Source: Agromyces sp. CF514 (GTDB taxonomy: Bacteria; Actinomycetota; Actinomycetes; Actinomycetales; Microbacteriaceae). Taken from it: a stretch of DNA of 64,000 nucleotides. Positions 33,996 to 44,277 of the stretch are shown here, in pieces; the stretch's first letter is position 1, and every line of letters begins with the position of its first letter. The stretch lies in contig NZ_FOZD01000001.1 of assembly GCF_900113185.1 (NCBI RefSeq), positions 2,542,001-2,606,000 of the forward strand, in the 5' to 3' direction. The notes below the pieces were generated by a model. That model saw only the letters and a program-made list of their open reading frames with translations. It was not told the DNA's origin and ran no database searches. The position numbers were made by a program, and so were the translations under genes.

Positions 33996-34018
33996 GCCGA
34001 CCTCGCAGCCGCCCGCGA

Positions 34019-34024
34019 TAGTGT
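34019..34024 (+). promoter_or_regulatory. ppgK -10, leaderless type
   Basis: TAGTGT, exactly 6 bases before the ppgK ATG, with no ribosome site. Confidence 0.5.
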
Positions 34025-34030
34025 GGCCGC

Positions 34031-34786
34031 ATGGCGACCAAGCACGCGATCGGGATCGACATCGGCGGAACGGGCATCAAGGGGGCGGTCGTCGATCTCG
34101 CGACGGGTGCACTCGTGACCGAGCGACGCAAGGTCCTCACTCCCGACGGCGGCGAACCCGACGGCATCATCGCGTCGACGGCCGAACTGCTCGAGCAGGT
34201 CGGCGGCGACTTCGACCTCGAGGGGCTCCCGCTCGGCGTCTGCTTCCCCGCGATCGTCAAGCGCGGGCACACGCTCTCGGCCGCGAACATCTCGAAGAAG
34301 TGGATCGGGCTGCCCGCCGAGGAGCTCTTCGAGCAGGCGCTCGGCCGCGACATCCACTTCATCAACGACGCGGATGCCGCCGGCGTCGCCGAACTGCGCT
34401 ACGGCGCCGCGGCCGGCGTCGACGGGCTCGTGATCCTCACGACGCTCGGAACGGGCATCGGCTCGGCGCTCATCCACGACGGCGTGCTCGTGCCGAACTC
34501 CGAGCTCGGGCACCTCGAGATCGACGGCCACGACGCCGAGAGTCGTGCGGCGTACTCCGCCATGGAACGCGAGGACCTCGACTGGGAGGCCTGGGCGAAG
34601 CGCCTGCAGCGCTACTACTCGCACGTCGAGTTCATCTTCTCGCCCGACCTCTTCGTGGTCGGCGGCGGCGTGTCGAAGCACCAGGAGCACTTCCTGCCGC
34701 TGCTCGACCTGCGCACGCCCATCGTGCCCGCCGTGCACCGCAACAACGCGGGCATCATCGGCGCCGCCGCGCTCGCGCTCGACTGA
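34031..34786 (+). CDS. ppgK: Polyphosphate glucokinase (ROK family)
   Basis: Phosphorylates glucose with inorganic polyphosphate (often also ATP), an actinobacterial trait. The 251-residue protein has the phosphate-binding GIDIGGTGIKGAVVD, the catalytic aspartate in INDADAAGVAEL, LTTLGTGIGSAL for the second phosphate loop, and NSELGHLEIDGHDAESRAA. The zinc-binding CxCG motif of many ROK repressors is absent, as expected for this subgroup. It is convergent with the RNase P RNA gene. Confidence 0.93.
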   Translation: MATKHAIGIDIGGTGIKGAVVDLATGALVTERRKVLTPDGGEPDGIIASTAELLEQVGGDFDLEGLPLGVCFPAIVKRGHTLSAANISKKWIGLPAEELFEQALGRDIHFINDADAAGVAELRYGAAAGVDGLVILTTLGTGIGSALIHDGVLVPNSELGHLEIDGHDAESRAAYSAMEREDLDWEAWAKRLQRYYSHVEFIFSPDLFVVGGGVSKHQEHFLPLLDLRTPIVPAVHRNNAGIIGAAALALD

Positions 34787-34835
34787 GCGCTCCGCGCGCA
34801 CGGGCGTGGTGTGCCGGACGCCATCGGGCGTCGGA

Positions 34836-35221
<386 letters not shown>

Positions 35222-35297
35222 GCCAAGCGTACAGGCCGCGACCGGGCCGAACGGCCGCGTGCGAGCCCCGGGGCCCGGCACGCGGCATCCGCTCGGC

Positions 35298-36035
35298 TCA
35301 GATGCCCGATTCGTCGGTGCGCACGAGGATGCGGTCGCACTCGGGGCAGAGCAGCACCTCGTCGGGCGCGGCGCGACGCACGACGTCGAGGTCGGAACCC
35401 GTGAGCGTCATCGTGCAGCCGCCGCACGTGCGCTGGCGCAGCAGCGCGGCGCCGATGCCGGCCCCGCGGGCACGACGCTGCTCGTAGTACGCGAGCAGCT
35501 CTGCGGGGATCTCGCCCGCGACGACGACGCGGTCGCGTTCGGTGCCGTCGCGCTCGACCACCAGGCCGGCGGATGCCTCGTCGCGCTCGACCTCGAGGGC
35601 CGCCGTCTCGGCGGCGATCGCGGCGCGCTCGCCGTCGATGCCGGCGACGACGCCCTCGGCGCCCTCGACGCGCTCCATGACGATCAGTTCCTGGTCCTCG
35701 AGGTCGGAGAGGCGCTTGCGGAGCGACACGAGCTCGGAGTCGAGGGCCGCAACGTCCTTCGTCGAGGACGTGTGCTGCAGCCGGTCGCTGTCGCGGGCGA
35801 TGCGGGCCTCGACCACTGCGACGTCGGACTCGATGCGCTTGAGCTCGGCGCGCGCGTCTTCGAGCGCGCCCTGCGCTTCGGCACGGCGCGAGCGCACCGC
35901 GGTGTCGCGGGTCGCGAGCTCGGCGATGGGAGCCGACTGGGGCAGGCTTCCGAGCCGGTGCGCGATCTGCTGCAGTCGGGTGTCGACGGCCTGGAGGCGC
36001 AGAAGTTGCTGCTGGTCGGCGGGGCTTGCATTCAC
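35298..36035 (-). CDS. Coiled-coil protein with C-terminal C4 zinc ribbon
   Basis: 245 residues. About 1-165 form a long antiparallel coiled coil rich in Glu, Arg, Ala and Leu. The C-terminus has a four-cysteine ribbon: CGGC (in RTCGGCTMTL) and CPEC (in LLCPECDRIL). This matches the actinobacterial/Helicobacter CT398-like family found next to Nif3-like genes. GTG start with AAGGAGCACC upstream. It sits 37 bases after the Nif3-like gene in the same direction. Proposed links to nucleic acid handling or flagellar/secretory regulation in homologues are not transferable here. Confidence 0.87.
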   Translation of the reverse strand: MNASPADQQQLLRLQAVDTRLQQIAHRLGSLPQSAPIAELATRDTAVRSRRAEAQGALEDARAELKRIESDVAVVEARIARDSDRLQHTSSTKDVAALDSELVSLRKRLSDLEDQELIVMERVEGAEGVVAGIDGERAAIAAETAALEVERDEASAGLVVERDGTERDRVVVAGEIPAELLAYYEQRRARGAGIGAALLRQRTCGGCTMTLTGSDLDVVRRAAPDEVLLCPECDRILVRTDESGI

Positions 36036-36072
36036 GTGGTGCTCCTTGTGGGATTCGCGGTGCGGATGGTCA

Positions 36073-36903
36073 TCATTGCACGACCTGGAAGTCCCAGGGG
36101 TCGGTGCGGAGCTCGCTCACGCGGAGCTCGAGTTCGGGGTGGGCGTCGCCCAGCTGGGCGGCCGCGGCTTCCAGCCACAGCCACTCGCTCGCCCAGTGGG
36201 ACACGTCGATCAGCGCAGGCCCGCCCGTGAGCTTCGACTGCTCCCGCGACTCGGACGCGGGGTGATGGCGCAGGTCGGCGGTGATGTAGACGTCGGCCCC
36301 GCGGACTGCAGGGTCGCCGAGCAGCGAATCGCCGGCGCCGCCGCAGAGCGCCACCGTCTCGACGGGGTCGTCGAATCCGCCCGCGGCGCGGACACCCGTC
36401 GCCGTCGGCGGAAGGATCTCGGCGAGCTGTCTGGCGAGGCGGCCGAGCGTGGTGGGCTCCGCGAGACGGCCGACGCGCCCGAGGCCGTGGCCGGCTTCGG
36501 CGCCCGGACCCGCGCTCGGCACGATCGGGCGTGCGTCGACGAGGCCGAGGCGCTCGGCGAGCACCGCCGACGTGCCGCGATCGACGACATCGGCGTTCGT
36601 GTGCGCGGCGACGAGCGCGCAGTCGGCGCGGATGAGCCGCGAGAGGATCGAGCCCTTGTAGCGGTCTTCAGCGACCGTCGTCACCCCGCGCAGCAGCAGC
36701 GGATGGTGCGCGATCACGAGGTCGGCGCCCCACTCGAGCGCCTCGTCGACCGTGTCGCCGACGGCGTCGACCGTGAGGAGCACGCGCCGCACCTGCGCCC
36801 GCGGGTCGCCGGCCACGAGGCCGACCGAGTCCCACGACTCCGCACCGGAGACCGGCCAGAGGCGTTCGATCGTGGCGAGGACGTCGGCGAGGGCAGCTGG
36901 CAC
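36073..36903 (-). CDS. Nif3-like dinuclear metal-centre hexameric protein
   Basis: 276-residue member of the Nif3/YbgI family, a hexameric di-metal protein sometimes annotated as GTP cyclohydrolase I type 2. Metal ligands are in LVIAHHPLL, AAHTNADVVD and LIDVSHWASEW. The middle insert domain resembles the PII-like insertion of longer homologues. GTG start with TAGGCT 6 bases ahead, so leaderless. Its partner is the zinc-ribbon coiled-coil gene downstream, the same pair seen across actinobacteria. The enzymatic role is unsettled in the literature. Confidence 0.9.
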   Translation of the reverse strand: MPAALADVLATIERLWPVSGAESWDSVGLVAGDPRAQVRRVLLTVDAVGDTVDEALEWGADLVIAHHPLLLRGVTTVAEDRYKGSILSRLIRADCALVAAHTNADVVDRGTSAVLAERLGLVDARPIVPSAGPGAEAGHGLGRVGRLAEPTTLGRLARQLAEILPPTATGVRAAGGFDDPVETVALCGGAGDSLLGDPAVRGADVYITADLRHHPASESREQSKLTGGPALIDVSHWASEWLWLEAAAAQLGDAHPELELRVSELRTDPWDFQVVQ

Positions 36904-36909
36904 GTGCCC

Positions 36910-36915
36910 AGCCTA
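36910..36915 (-). promoter_or_regulatory. Nif3-like gene -10, leaderless type
   Basis: TAGGCT on the minus strand, 6 bases before the GTG start. Confidence 0.55.
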
Positions 36916-37007
36916 CCGTCGGGCACCGGCCCGCCGACGAGATGCCGTGCGTTCGGGGATGCGCTCGAGCCTGCTCTTCGGAGTTCGCCTGCACGGGCGC
37001 CCGGGCG

Positions 37008-37889
37008 TCAGGATGCCGTCATGAGCAGGCGGAGCGCGGCCGACGACGTGCTGGCCGACCGGGCGCTGTGGGCGAGGATGCGCTGCCCGTTGCCCTCCGG
37101 CAGGTGCAGCACCTCGTAGTCGAGTTCGAGGTCGCCGACCTCGGGGTGCCGGAATCGCTTCGCGCCGCTCGTGCAGAGCCGGACATCGTGCCCGGCCCAC
37201 AGCCGGGCGAAGTCGGGGCTGTTCACGCTCAGCTCGCCGACCAGCTCGGCCAGGCGACGGTCGTCGGCGAACTGCGCGGCCACGTATCGCAGCGACGCGA
37301 CGGCGAGTGCCGCCTCGTCGTCCCAGTCGACGTAGAGATCGCGGGTGTGCGGATCGAGGAAGAGGAGTCGCAACTGGTTCGGTCGCTCCTCGGGCCGGGC
37401 GGGCGCGTCGGCATCGAGGTGCCCGGCCAGCAGCAGGTGTCCGGCACGGTTCCACGCCAGCACATCGTTGAACCGGCCGAGCAGGACCGCCGGCACCTCG
37501 CCCATCGCGTGCAGGAGCTGTTCCGCTCCCGGTTTCGCCGACTCGGGTTCCGACGCGCGGGGTCGCTTCGGTCGGGCCGGGCGGGCCAGCACGAACAGGT
37601 GCGCTCGCTCATCGGCGTCGAGTTGCAGCGCCCGCGCAAGAGCATGGATCACCGAGTCGGAGGCGTTCTGCGACTGCCCCTGTTCGAGGCGTGTGAGATA
37701 CGTCATCGACACCCCGGCGAGCTGGGCCAGCTCCTCTCGGCGCAGCCCGGGGACGCGGCGACGACCATAACTGTCGACTCCGGCCTCGCGCGGCGTGAGC
37801 CGGTCGCGGCGTGAGCGCAGGAACTCGCCGAGTTCGGTCACCGGGCGATCCGCGTCCGCCGGCTGCACATCGATTCCGTGAGCATCCAT
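37008..37889 (-). CDS. XRE-family transcriptional regulator with MmyB-like ligand domain
   Basis: 293-residue regulator. The N-terminal helix-turn-helix (about 36-85) contains LGEFLRSRRDRLTPREAGV, VPGLRREELAQLAGVSMTYLTRLEQG and SVIHALARALQLDADERAHL. The C-terminal ~170 residues match the MmyB-like sensory domain, with VLAWNRAGHLLLA, RLLFLDPHTRDLYVDWDD, LWAGHDVR and KRFRHPEVGDLELDYEVL. Start ATG at 37889; a longer frame upstream is antisense to the transporter. It is divergent from an MFS exporter, which it probably controls. The ligand is unknown; related regulators often respond to fatty acids or small oxidised compounds. Confidence 0.88.
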   Translation of the reverse strand: MDAHGIDVQPADADRPVTELGEFLRSRRDRLTPREAGVDSYGRRRVPGLRREELAQLAGVSMTYLTRLEQGQSQNASDSVIHALARALQLDADERAHLFVLARPARPKRPRASEPESAKPGAEQLLHAMGEVPAVLLGRFNDVLAWNRAGHLLLAGHLDADAPARPEERPNQLRLLFLDPHTRDLYVDWDDEAALAVASLRYVAAQFADDRRLAELVGELSVNSPDFARLWAGHDVRLCTSGAKRFRHPEVGDLELDYEVLHLPEGNGQRILAHSARSASTSSAALRLLMTAS

Positions 37890-38007
37890 GACGCCATTGT
37901 CGTCCTCCCCGCCTCGCCGGAGCCTGTCCCTGCCGGTGCCAGGCATGCGCAGGGTCGTCGAACGGGGGTACTGGCTCACCGGAATCGTCCGGGCCAACGT
38001 CGATCCC
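37890..38007. promoter_or_regulatory. Divergent control region of XRE regulator and MFS exporter
   Basis: 118 bases hold both promoters. GACAAT lies 6 bases before the regulator ATG on the minus strand. A hyphenated repeat CCCTGC...GCAGGG near 37926-37955 is a possible operator. No strong -35 is visible. Confidence 0.35.
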
Positions 38008-39459
38008 ATGACCGATACCGCCTCGTCGACCCCGTCCCGTCCACCTCTGCCCGCGTCGCCGGCGTCGCCCGCCGGCCGCCGCCCGACCCGGGCGCAGACC
38101 ATCGCGATGGCCGTCCTGCTCACCGCGAACCTCACGCTCGCCGTCGACTTCTCGATCCTGAACGTCGCACTGCCCCGCCTCGGGGCTGACCTCGGGTTCA
38201 CGGTCTCCGGGCTGCAGTGGGTCTTCACCGCACTCGCACTCTGCGCGGCCGGATTCACCCTGTTCTTCGGCCGCGTCGCCGATCTCTTCGGCCGCCGCCG
38301 GCTCTTCCTGATCGGCATGGCGCTGCTCGGGGCCTCGTCGCTCGCGGGAGGCCTCGCACAGGATCCGGCCCTGCTCATCGCCGCTCGGGCGGGACAGGGA
38401 ATCGCGACGGCGATGGTCGCTCCCGCGGCCCTGGCGCTGATGACGACCATGTTCCCCGAGGGCCCCGCCCGCGCTCGGGCACTGGGATTCAACGGCGCGC
38501 TCATGGCCGCCGGATTCACCGCAGGCGCGGTGCTCGGCGGGCTGCTGACCGGCACCGTGTCGTGGCGTTGGGCGTTCCTCGTCAACGTCGTCGTCGCACT
38601 CGCCGTGCTCGTCATCGGCCCGCTGGTGCTGCGCGAACCCGCGCGCGGCACGCGCCCGCGGCTCGATGTCGCCGGTGCGATCCTGATCACCCTCGCCCTC
38701 GTCGCGCTCGTCTACGGGATCGACATGTCGGGCCATGCGGGCTGGACGCATCCGGGCGTCTGGGGTCCGATCGTCGCCGCCCTCGCGCTCTTCGGGGTCT
38801 TCCTCGCCGTGGAGTCCTCCGTGCGAGAGCCCCTGGTGGAGCCCGCGCTCCTCAGGCGAAGCAGCGTCGTGTGGGGCAACGCCGCCGGTCTCCTCGCCTT
38901 CGCCACCGAGACGTCGCTCGTGTTCCTGCTGAGCCTGTACCTGCAGGAGGTCCTCGGCTCCGGCGCGATCGCCGCCGGGCTCGTGCTCGGCGTCCTCGGC
39001 ATCGGCACCGTGCTGGGCGGCCTGATGGCACCGAGGATCATCGGCCGGACGAACGCGAAGACCGCGATCGTCATCGGCCTCGCCGTGCAGGCGGCGGCGA
39101 CGATCCCGCTCGCGTTCGTCTCGGAGAGCCGCGGATGGCTCATCCCGCTGCTCGTCCTGACCTTCGCGGGCGGCGTCGCCAACCTCGTCGCGATCGTCGG
39201 CTACACCGTGACGTCGACGGCGGGCGTCCCCGCCGAGCAGCAGGGACTCGCCACCGGGCTGGTCACGCTGAGCCAGCAGGTCGGCATCGCCCTCGGCACG
39301 CCGCTCATGTCGGCGATCGTCACGGCAGCCGCCACCACCGCGCTGCTGCCCGGTCTCCAGGTCGCGATCGGCGTGAACGCCGTCATCGCGGGAGTCGCCG
39401 CCGTGCTCGTGGCCGCCTTCGTGCGCCTGCCGCACACCCGCGGAAGCGGAACCCGATGA
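38008..39459 (+). CDS. MFS transporter, DHA2-type drug exporter
   Basis: 483 residues with about 14 membrane helices, the DHA2 (EmrB/QacA) layout. Motifs: LTLAVDFSILNVALPRLG in helix 1 (motif D1), FGRVADLFGRRRLFLIG (motif A between helices 2 and 3), AARAGQGIATAMVAPAALAL (motif B), and GFTAGAVLGGLLTG (motif C, antiporter signature). The start ATG at 38008 follows weak upstream signals. The proton-driven export substrate is unknown. Regulation is probably by the divergent XRE protein. Confidence 0.9.
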   Translation: MTDTASSTPSRPPLPASPASPAGRRPTRAQTIAMAVLLTANLTLAVDFSILNVALPRLGADLGFTVSGLQWVFTALALCAAGFTLFFGRVADLFGRRRLFLIGMALLGASSLAGGLAQDPALLIAARAGQGIATAMVAPAALALMTTMFPEGPARARALGFNGALMAAGFTAGAVLGGLLTGTVSWRWAFLVNVVVALAVLVIGPLVLREPARGTRPRLDVAGAILITLALVALVYGIDMSGHAGWTHPGVWGPIVAALALFGVFLAVESSVREPLVEPALLRRSSVVWGNAAGLLAFATETSLVFLLSLYLQEVLGSGAIAAGLVLGVLGIGTVLGGLMAPRIIGRTNAKTAIVIGLAVQAAATIPLAFVSESRGWLIPLLVLTFAGGVANLVAIVGYTVTSTAGVPAEQQGLATGLVTLSQQVGIALGTPLMSAIVTAAATTALLPGLQVAIGVNAVIAGVAAVLVAAFVRLPHTRGSGTR

Positions 39460-39498
39460 CCTGGAGTGGACTGGGATCGAGCGGAGTCCGACGTGGAG

Positions 39499-39571
39499 TG
39501 GGCCCTGCCGGGCTCGAACCGACGACATCCACGGTGTAAACGTGGCGCTCTACCAACTGAGCTAAAGGCCC
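39499..39571 (-). tRNA. tRNA-Val (anticodon UAC)
   Basis: A 73-base cloverleaf on the minus strand. Acceptor GGGCCTT pairs with AGGGCCC, the D arm reads AGCTCAGTTGGTAGAGC, the anticodon stem is CCACG/CGTGG around TTTACAC (anticodon TAC), and the T arm is GTCGGTTCGAGCCCGGC. The discriminator base is A. The CCA end is not encoded. It reads GUA codons, which are rare in this GC-rich genome. Confidence 0.97.
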
Positions 39572-39683
39572 GCCGCGCGAGCGACGCATCCGCAATGCTA
39601 TCGCGCGTGCCGACGTGCTCGGGACGGATGCCGCGGGCGAGCGGGCATCGTCGGCCCGACATTCGCGCGGGGCCCGGCCGGTC

Positions 39684-40151
39684 TCAGCGATCGCCGAGCG
39701 CCGCGAGCGCCTCGCGGTACTGATCGAGGCTGCGGGCCTCACCGGGACCGGTCGCGAAGCTCGCGCGGACCACCCCTTCGGCGTCGATCACGAACGTGGC
39801 CCTGGCCGCGTACCCGCGGTCGTCGAGGAACGCGTCGTAGGCACGGGCGACCTCGCCGTGCGGCCAGAAGTCCGACAGGAGCGGGAAGCCGTAGCCCTGC
39901 TCCTCGGCCCAGGCGCGGAGCGCGAACTTCGAGTCGACCGAGACGCCGAGCAACTGCACGCCCGCCTGTTCGAAGACCGAGAAGTCGTCGCGGAGCGCGC
40001 ACAGCTCGCCCTCGCACGTTCGCGAGAACGCGAGCGGGAAGAACACGAGCACGACCGGGCCGGCGTGCAGGCGGTCGGCGAGGCGCACGGTCCGGCCGAG
40101 CTGGTCGACCAGCTCGAACCCGGGGGCGAGGGCACCGGCGGGCAGCGGCAT
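39684..40151 (-). CDS. Peroxiredoxin, AhpE-like
   Basis: 155-residue thiol peroxidase that reduces peroxides in the cytosol. The thioredoxin-fold motif VVLVFFPLAFSRTCEGEL contains the peroxidatic cysteine C46; a second cysteine C51 follows closely. GVSVDSKFALRAWAEEQGYGFPLLSDFW and ATFVIDAEGVV are typical AhpE/AhpC-TSA sequences. I chose ATG at 40151, preceded by GAGGAGAGAACGG; the longer frame lacks this. It is divergent from aceE. No dedicated reductase is nearby, so mycothiol- or thioredoxin-linked recycling is an inference from actinobacterial homologues. Confidence 0.92.
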   Translation of the reverse strand: MPLPAGALAPGFELVDQLGRTVRLADRLHAGPVVLVFFPLAFSRTCEGELCALRDDFSVFEQAGVQLLGVSVDSKFALRAWAEEQGYGFPLLSDFWPHGEVARAYDAFLDDRGYAARATFVIDAEGVVRASFATGPGEARSLDQYREALAALGDR

Positions 40152-40226
40152 CCGTTCTCTCCTCTGCGTTGTGGAACGGTGAGCGAAGGCACAGCGTACC
40201 GAGCCGAAACGTTGTGCGAATGTCAC

Positions 40227-40232
40227 TAGTAT
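40227..40232 (+). promoter_or_regulatory. Putative aceE -10
   Basis: TAGTAT, about 90 bases before the aceE GTG. This would leave a leader of roughly 80 bases with a GAAAGG ribosome site. No clear -35. Confidence 0.35.
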
Positions 40233-40320
40233 GGCCAAGTGTGATCGGTCGAAACCCGGCCGTTCGTCGCGCGCGCGCAACAGATGCGCCCGGCAGATCT
40301 GCCGTAGAGAAAGGTCGACT

Positions 40321-43047
40321 GTGACTGTCAACGACCAGGACCCCTACTCCGTCGAGGCCATGGATTCCGACCCCGACGAGACATCCGAGTGGGCCGAATC
40401 CCTCGATGCGCTCGTGAGCGAGAAGGGCCACCAGCGGGGTCGCGAGATCATGCTGAGCCTGCTCAAGCGCTCGAAGGAGCTGCACCTGGGCGTGCCGATG
40501 GTTCCGACCACCGACTACCTGAACACGATCGCTCCCGAGAACGAGCCCGAGTTCCCCGGCGACGAGGACATCGAGCGCCGGTACCGCGCGTGGCTCCGCT
40601 GGAACGCCGCCGTGCTCGTGCACCGCGCGCAGCGACCCGACATCGCGGTCGGCGGCCACATCTCCACGTACGCGGGCGCCGCGTCCCTCTACGAGGTCGG
40701 CCTCAACCACTTCTTCCGCGGCCAGGACCACCCCGGCGGCGGCGACCAGGTCTTCTTCCAGGGCCACGCCTCCCCCGGCATGTACGCCCGGGCATTCCTC
40801 GAGGGCCGCCTGAGCGACGCCGACCTCGACGGCTTCCGCCAGGAGAAGTCGCGTGCGCCGCACGGCCTCTCGTCGTACCCGCACCCGCGACTCATGCCCG
40901 AGTTCTGGCAGTTCCCGACCGTCTCGATGGGCCTCGGCCCGATCAACGCGATCTACCAGGCCCAGCTCAACAAGTACCTCACCAACCGCGGCATCAAGGA
41001 CGCCTCCGACCAGCAGGTCTGGGCGTTCCTCGGCGACGGCGAGATGGACGAGGTCGAGAGCCGCGGCCAGCTGCAGGTCGCGGCGAACGAGGGCCTCGAC
41101 AACCTCAACTTCGTGATCAACTGCAACCTGCAGCGTCTCGACGGTCCCGTGCGCGGCAACGGCAAGATCATCCAGGAGCTCGAGAGCTTCTTCCGCGGCG
41201 CCGGCTGGAACGTCATCAAGGTCGTCTGGGGCCGCGAGTGGGACTCGCTGCTGGCCGCCGACCACGACGGCGCGCTGCGCAACCTCATGAACGTCACGCC
41301 CGACGGCGACTACCAGACGTACAAGACCGAGTCGGGCGCCTACGTGCGCGAGAACTTCTTCGGCCGCGACCCGCGCGCGCTCGAGCTCGTCTCGCACCTC
41401 AGCGACGACGAGGTCTGGGGTCTCAAGCGCGGCGGCCACGACTACCGCAAGATCTACGCCGCGTTCAAGGCCGCGACCGAGCACAAGGGCCAGCCCACGG
41501 TCATCCTCGCGAAGACCATCAAGGGCTACGGCCTCGGCAAGAGCTTCGAGGGCCGCAACGCGACCCACCAGATGAAGAAGCTCACGCTCGACAACCTCAA
41601 GGGCTTCCGCGACGAGATGCGCATCCCGATCTCCGACGCGCAGCTCGAGGAGAACCCGTACCTGCCCCCGTACTACCACCCGGGCCAGGGCGACGAGGCG
41701 ATCCAGTACCTGCAGGAGCGCCGCCGTGCGCTCGGCGGGTACGTGCCAGAGCGCCGCTCGAAGCACGTCGCCATCTCGCTGCCAGACGACTCGGCCTACG
41801 CGATCGCGAAGAAGGGCTCGGGCACGCAGGAGATCGCCACGACCATGGCCTTCGTCCGCCTGCTGAAGGACCTCATCCGCTCGAAGGACTTCGGCCACCG
41901 CATCGTGCCGATCATCCCCGACGAGGCCCGCACGTTCGGCATCGACGCGTTCTTCCCGACCGCGAAGATCTACAACCCGAATGGCCAGCACTACACGTCG
42001 GTCGACCGCGAACTACTGCTCGCCTACAAGGAGAGCCCGCAGGGCCAGATCGTGCACGTCGGCATCAACGAGGCCGGCGCGTTCGCGGCGTTCACGAACA
42101 TCGGCACGTCGTACGCCACGCAGGGCGAGCCCCTGATCCCCGTGTACGTCTTCTACTCGATGTTCGGCTTCCAGCGCACCGGCGACGCCATGTGGGCCGC
42201 GGGCGACCAGATGGCGCGCGGCTTCATCATCGGCGCGACCGCCGGCCGCACCACGCTGACGGGCGAGGGCCTGCAGCACGCCGACGGCCACTCGCCGCTG
42301 CTCGCGTCGACCAACCCGGCCGTGCTCGCCTACGACCCCGCGTACGGCTACGAGATCGGGCACATCATGCGCGCCGGCCTCGAGCGGATGTACGGCGGCC
42401 AGCACCAGGACCCGAACGTCATGTACTACCTCACGGTGTACAACGAGCCGATCGTGCAGCCCGCCGAGCCCGAGGGCGTCGACGTCGACGGCATCCTCCG
42501 CGGCATCCACAAGGTCGCCGCCGGCAACGGCAGCGGTCCCTCGGCGCAGCTCCTCGCCTCCGGCGTGGCCGTGCCGTGGGCCCTCGAGGCGCAGCAGCTG
42601 CTCGCCGACGACTGGGGCGTCTCCGCCGACGTCTGGTCGGTCACGAGCTGGAGCGAGCTCCGCCGCGACGGCCTCGCCGCCGACGAGCACAACTTCCTCA
42701 ACCCCGACGCCGAGGCGCGCGTGCCGTACGTCACGAGCAAGCTCGCGGGCGCGAACGGCCCCTTCGTCGCGGTGTCCGACTACATGCACGCCGTGCCCGA
42801 CCAGATCCGCGCGTACGTGCCGGGCGACTTCGCGACGCTCGGCGCCGACGACTTCGGGTTCTCCGACACGCGTGCCGCCGCCCGTCGCTTCTTCAAGATC
42901 GACGGCCCTTCGGTCGTGGTTCGCGCGCTCGAGCAGCTCGTCGCGCGCGGCGAGATCGACCGTTCGGTGCCCGCCCAGGCGATCGCGAAGTACCGTCTGC
43001 ACGACGTCAACGCCGGAACCACCGGTTCCGCCGGCGGCGAGAGCTGA
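40321..43047 (+). CDS. aceE: Pyruvate dehydrogenase E1 component, homodimeric
   Basis: 908-residue thiamine diphosphate enzyme that decarboxylates pyruvate and acetylates the E2 lipoyl group. It is the single-chain AceE type. Signatures include [22 protein letters not shown], the ThDP/Mg motif around [17 protein letters not shown] and [20 protein letters not shown], and [13 protein letters not shown] start at 40321 ([15 protein letters not shown]) with GAAAGG upstream. No aceF is adjacent; the E2 from 18725 and E3 from 17285 are likely partners, as in Corynebacterium. fasR begins 6 bases after its stop, so transcription probably continues into the fatty acid regulator. Confidence 0.97.
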   Translation: MTVNDQDPYSVEAMDSDPDETSEWAESLDALVSEKGHQRGREIMLSLLKRSKELHLGVPMVPTTDYLNTIAPENEPEFPGDEDIERRYRAWLRWNAAVLVHRAQRPDIAVGGHISTYAGAASLYEVGLNHFFRGQDHPGGGDQVFFQGHASPGMYARAFLEGRLSDADLDGFRQEKSRAPHGLSSYPHPRLMPEFWQFPTVSMGLGPINAIYQAQLNKYLTNRGIKDASDQQVWAFLGDGEMDEVESRGQLQVAANEGLDNLNFVINCNLQRLDGPVRGNGKIIQELESFFRGAGWNVIKVVWGREWDSLLAADHDGALRNLMNVTPDGDYQTYKTESGAYVRENFFGRDPRALELVSHLSDDEVWGLKRGGHDYRKIYAAFKAATEHKGQPTVILAKTIKGYGLGKSFEGRNATHQMKKLTLDNLKGFRDEMRIPISDAQLEENPYLPPYYHPGQGDEAIQYLQERRRALGGYVPERRSKHVAISLPDDSAYAIAKKGSGTQEIATTMAFVRLLKDLIRSKDFGHRIVPIIPDEARTFGIDAFFPTAKIYNPNGQHYTSVDRELLLAYKESPQGQIVHVGINEAGAFAAFTNIGTSYATQGEPLIPVYVFYSMFGFQRTGDAMWAAGDQMARGFIIGATAGRTTLTGEGLQHADGHSPLLASTNPAVLAYDPAYGYEIGHIMRAGLERMYGGQHQDPNVMYYLTVYNEPIVQPAEPEGVDVDGILRGIHKVAAGNGSGPSAQLLASGVAVPWALEAQQLLADDWGVSADVWSVTSWSELRRDGLAADEHNFLNPDAEARVPYVTSKLAGANGPFVAVSDYMHAVPDQIRAYVPGDFATLGADDFGFSDTRAAARRFFKIDGPSVVVRALEQLVARGEIDRSVPAQAIAKYRLHDVNAGTTGSAGGES

Positions 43048-43053
43048 CCCGAG

Positions 43054-44253
43054 GTGGCGAAGCCCCGTACCAAGGCAGAGACGCTCGCATGGTTGCGAAC
43101 CATCGCGGGTGAGTTGTCGACGCAGACGCTGAAGCGTCTGGAGGACACGCTGCCCTGGTACGGGGACATGCCGCCGAGCCGCCGATCGGCGGTCGGGCTC
43201 GTGGCCCAGGCCGGCATCTCGTCGTTCATCGCCTGGTTCGAAGACCCCCGCTCGACGCCGTGGATCGCCGCCGACGTGTTCGGCGCGGCACCTCGCGAGC
43301 TCCTCCGGTCGGTGAGCCTGCAGCAGACGCTGCAGCTCATCCGGGTCACGGTCGAGGTCGTCGAGGACCGTGTGAAGGACGGCGGCGAGCCCCTCCGCGA
43401 GGCGATCCTGCTGTACTCGCGGGAGATCGCCTTCGCGGCCGCCGACGTCTACGCGCGGGCGGCCGAGGCCCGCGGTCTCTGGGACGCGCGACTCGAGGCG
43501 CTCGTGGTCGACTCGATCCTCTCGGGCGAATACGACGACGAGCTGCCGAGCCGGATCGCCGCGCTCGGATGGCACGGTCATGGCGAGGTCGCCGTGCTCG
43601 TGGGCACGGCGCCGAAGCAGCTCGACGTCGACCACGTCCGCCGCGTCGCCCGGCACATGCAGGCCGACGTGCTGATCGGCGTGCAGGGCAATCGGCTCGT
43701 GCTCGTCATCGGCCGGTCCGAGCTCGGGCGCCAGCCCGACGAGGTCGGCACCTCCCCCGCGATGACCTTCATGGAGTTCGCCACGGCCCTCGAGGGGCAC
43801 TTCGGCCCCGGGCACCTGGTGCTCGGACACGAGGTGCCCAACCTCGTCGATGCCTCGAAGAGCGCGAAGGCCGCGCTCGCGGGATTCGCCGTCGCGAGGT
43901 CGTGGCGGCATGCGCCCCGGCCCGTACACGCCGACGACCTGCTGCCCGAGCGCGCGCTCGCTGGCGACCCGCTCGCACGCGCGACGCTCGTGCACCGCAT
44001 CTACCGTCCGCTCCAGGCGCACTCGACCGAGCTGCTCACCACGCTCTGGAGCTACCTCGACAACGGCCGCTCGCTCGAGGCAACGGCCCGCGAACTGTTC
44101 GTGCACCCGAACACGGTGCGGTACCGCCTGAAGCGCGTCTCCGACGTCATCGGATGGGATGCCACCGGTGCGCGCGAGGCCCTGATCCTGCAGTCGGCCC
44201 TCATCATCGGATCGATGAGCGATCACGAGCACCCGCCGCGACGCCGCCCCTGA
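43054..44253 (+). CDS. fasR: PucR-family regulator of fatty acid synthesis (FasR-like)
   Basis: 399-residue protein. The C-terminal PucR helix-turn-helix reads SLEATARELFVHPNTVRYRLKRV (about 345-370). A GGDEF-like middle region precedes it (GEVAVLVGTAPK, GNRLVLVIG). The N-terminal ~160 residues (MPPSRRSAVGLVAQAGISSFIAWF) match the FasR family of Streptomyces, which activates fabD-fabH-acpP-fabF. The gene order aceE-fasR-fabD here is the same. GTG start overlaps nothing and follows aceE by 6 bases with GAGGT nearby. A palindrome 24 bases past its stop is a candidate binding site. Confidence 0.88.
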   Translation: MAKPRTKAETLAWLRTIAGELSTQTLKRLEDTLPWYGDMPPSRRSAVGLVAQAGISSFIAWFEDPRSTPWIAADVFGAAPRELLRSVSLQQTLQLIRVTVEVVEDRVKDGGEPLREAILLYSREIAFAAADVYARAAEARGLWDARLEALVVDSILSGEYDDELPSRIAALGWHGHGEVAVLVGTAPKQLDVDHVRRVARHMQADVLIGVQGNRLVLVIGRSELGRQPDEVGTSPAMTFMEFATALEGHFGPGHLVLGHEVPNLVDASKSAKAALAGFAVARSWRHAPRPVHADDLLPERALAGDPLARATLVHRIYRPLQAHSTELLTTLWSYLDNGRSLEATARELFVHPNTVRYRLKRVSDVIGWDATGAREALILQSALIIGSMSDHEHPPRRRP

Positions 44254-44277
44254 CGCGATCGCCGCTGTGGGACGCGC

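Noticed and set aside
39459-39683. Possible integration site next to tRNA-Val
   Set aside because: No integrase, no repeat of the tRNA 3' end and ordinary flanking genes.
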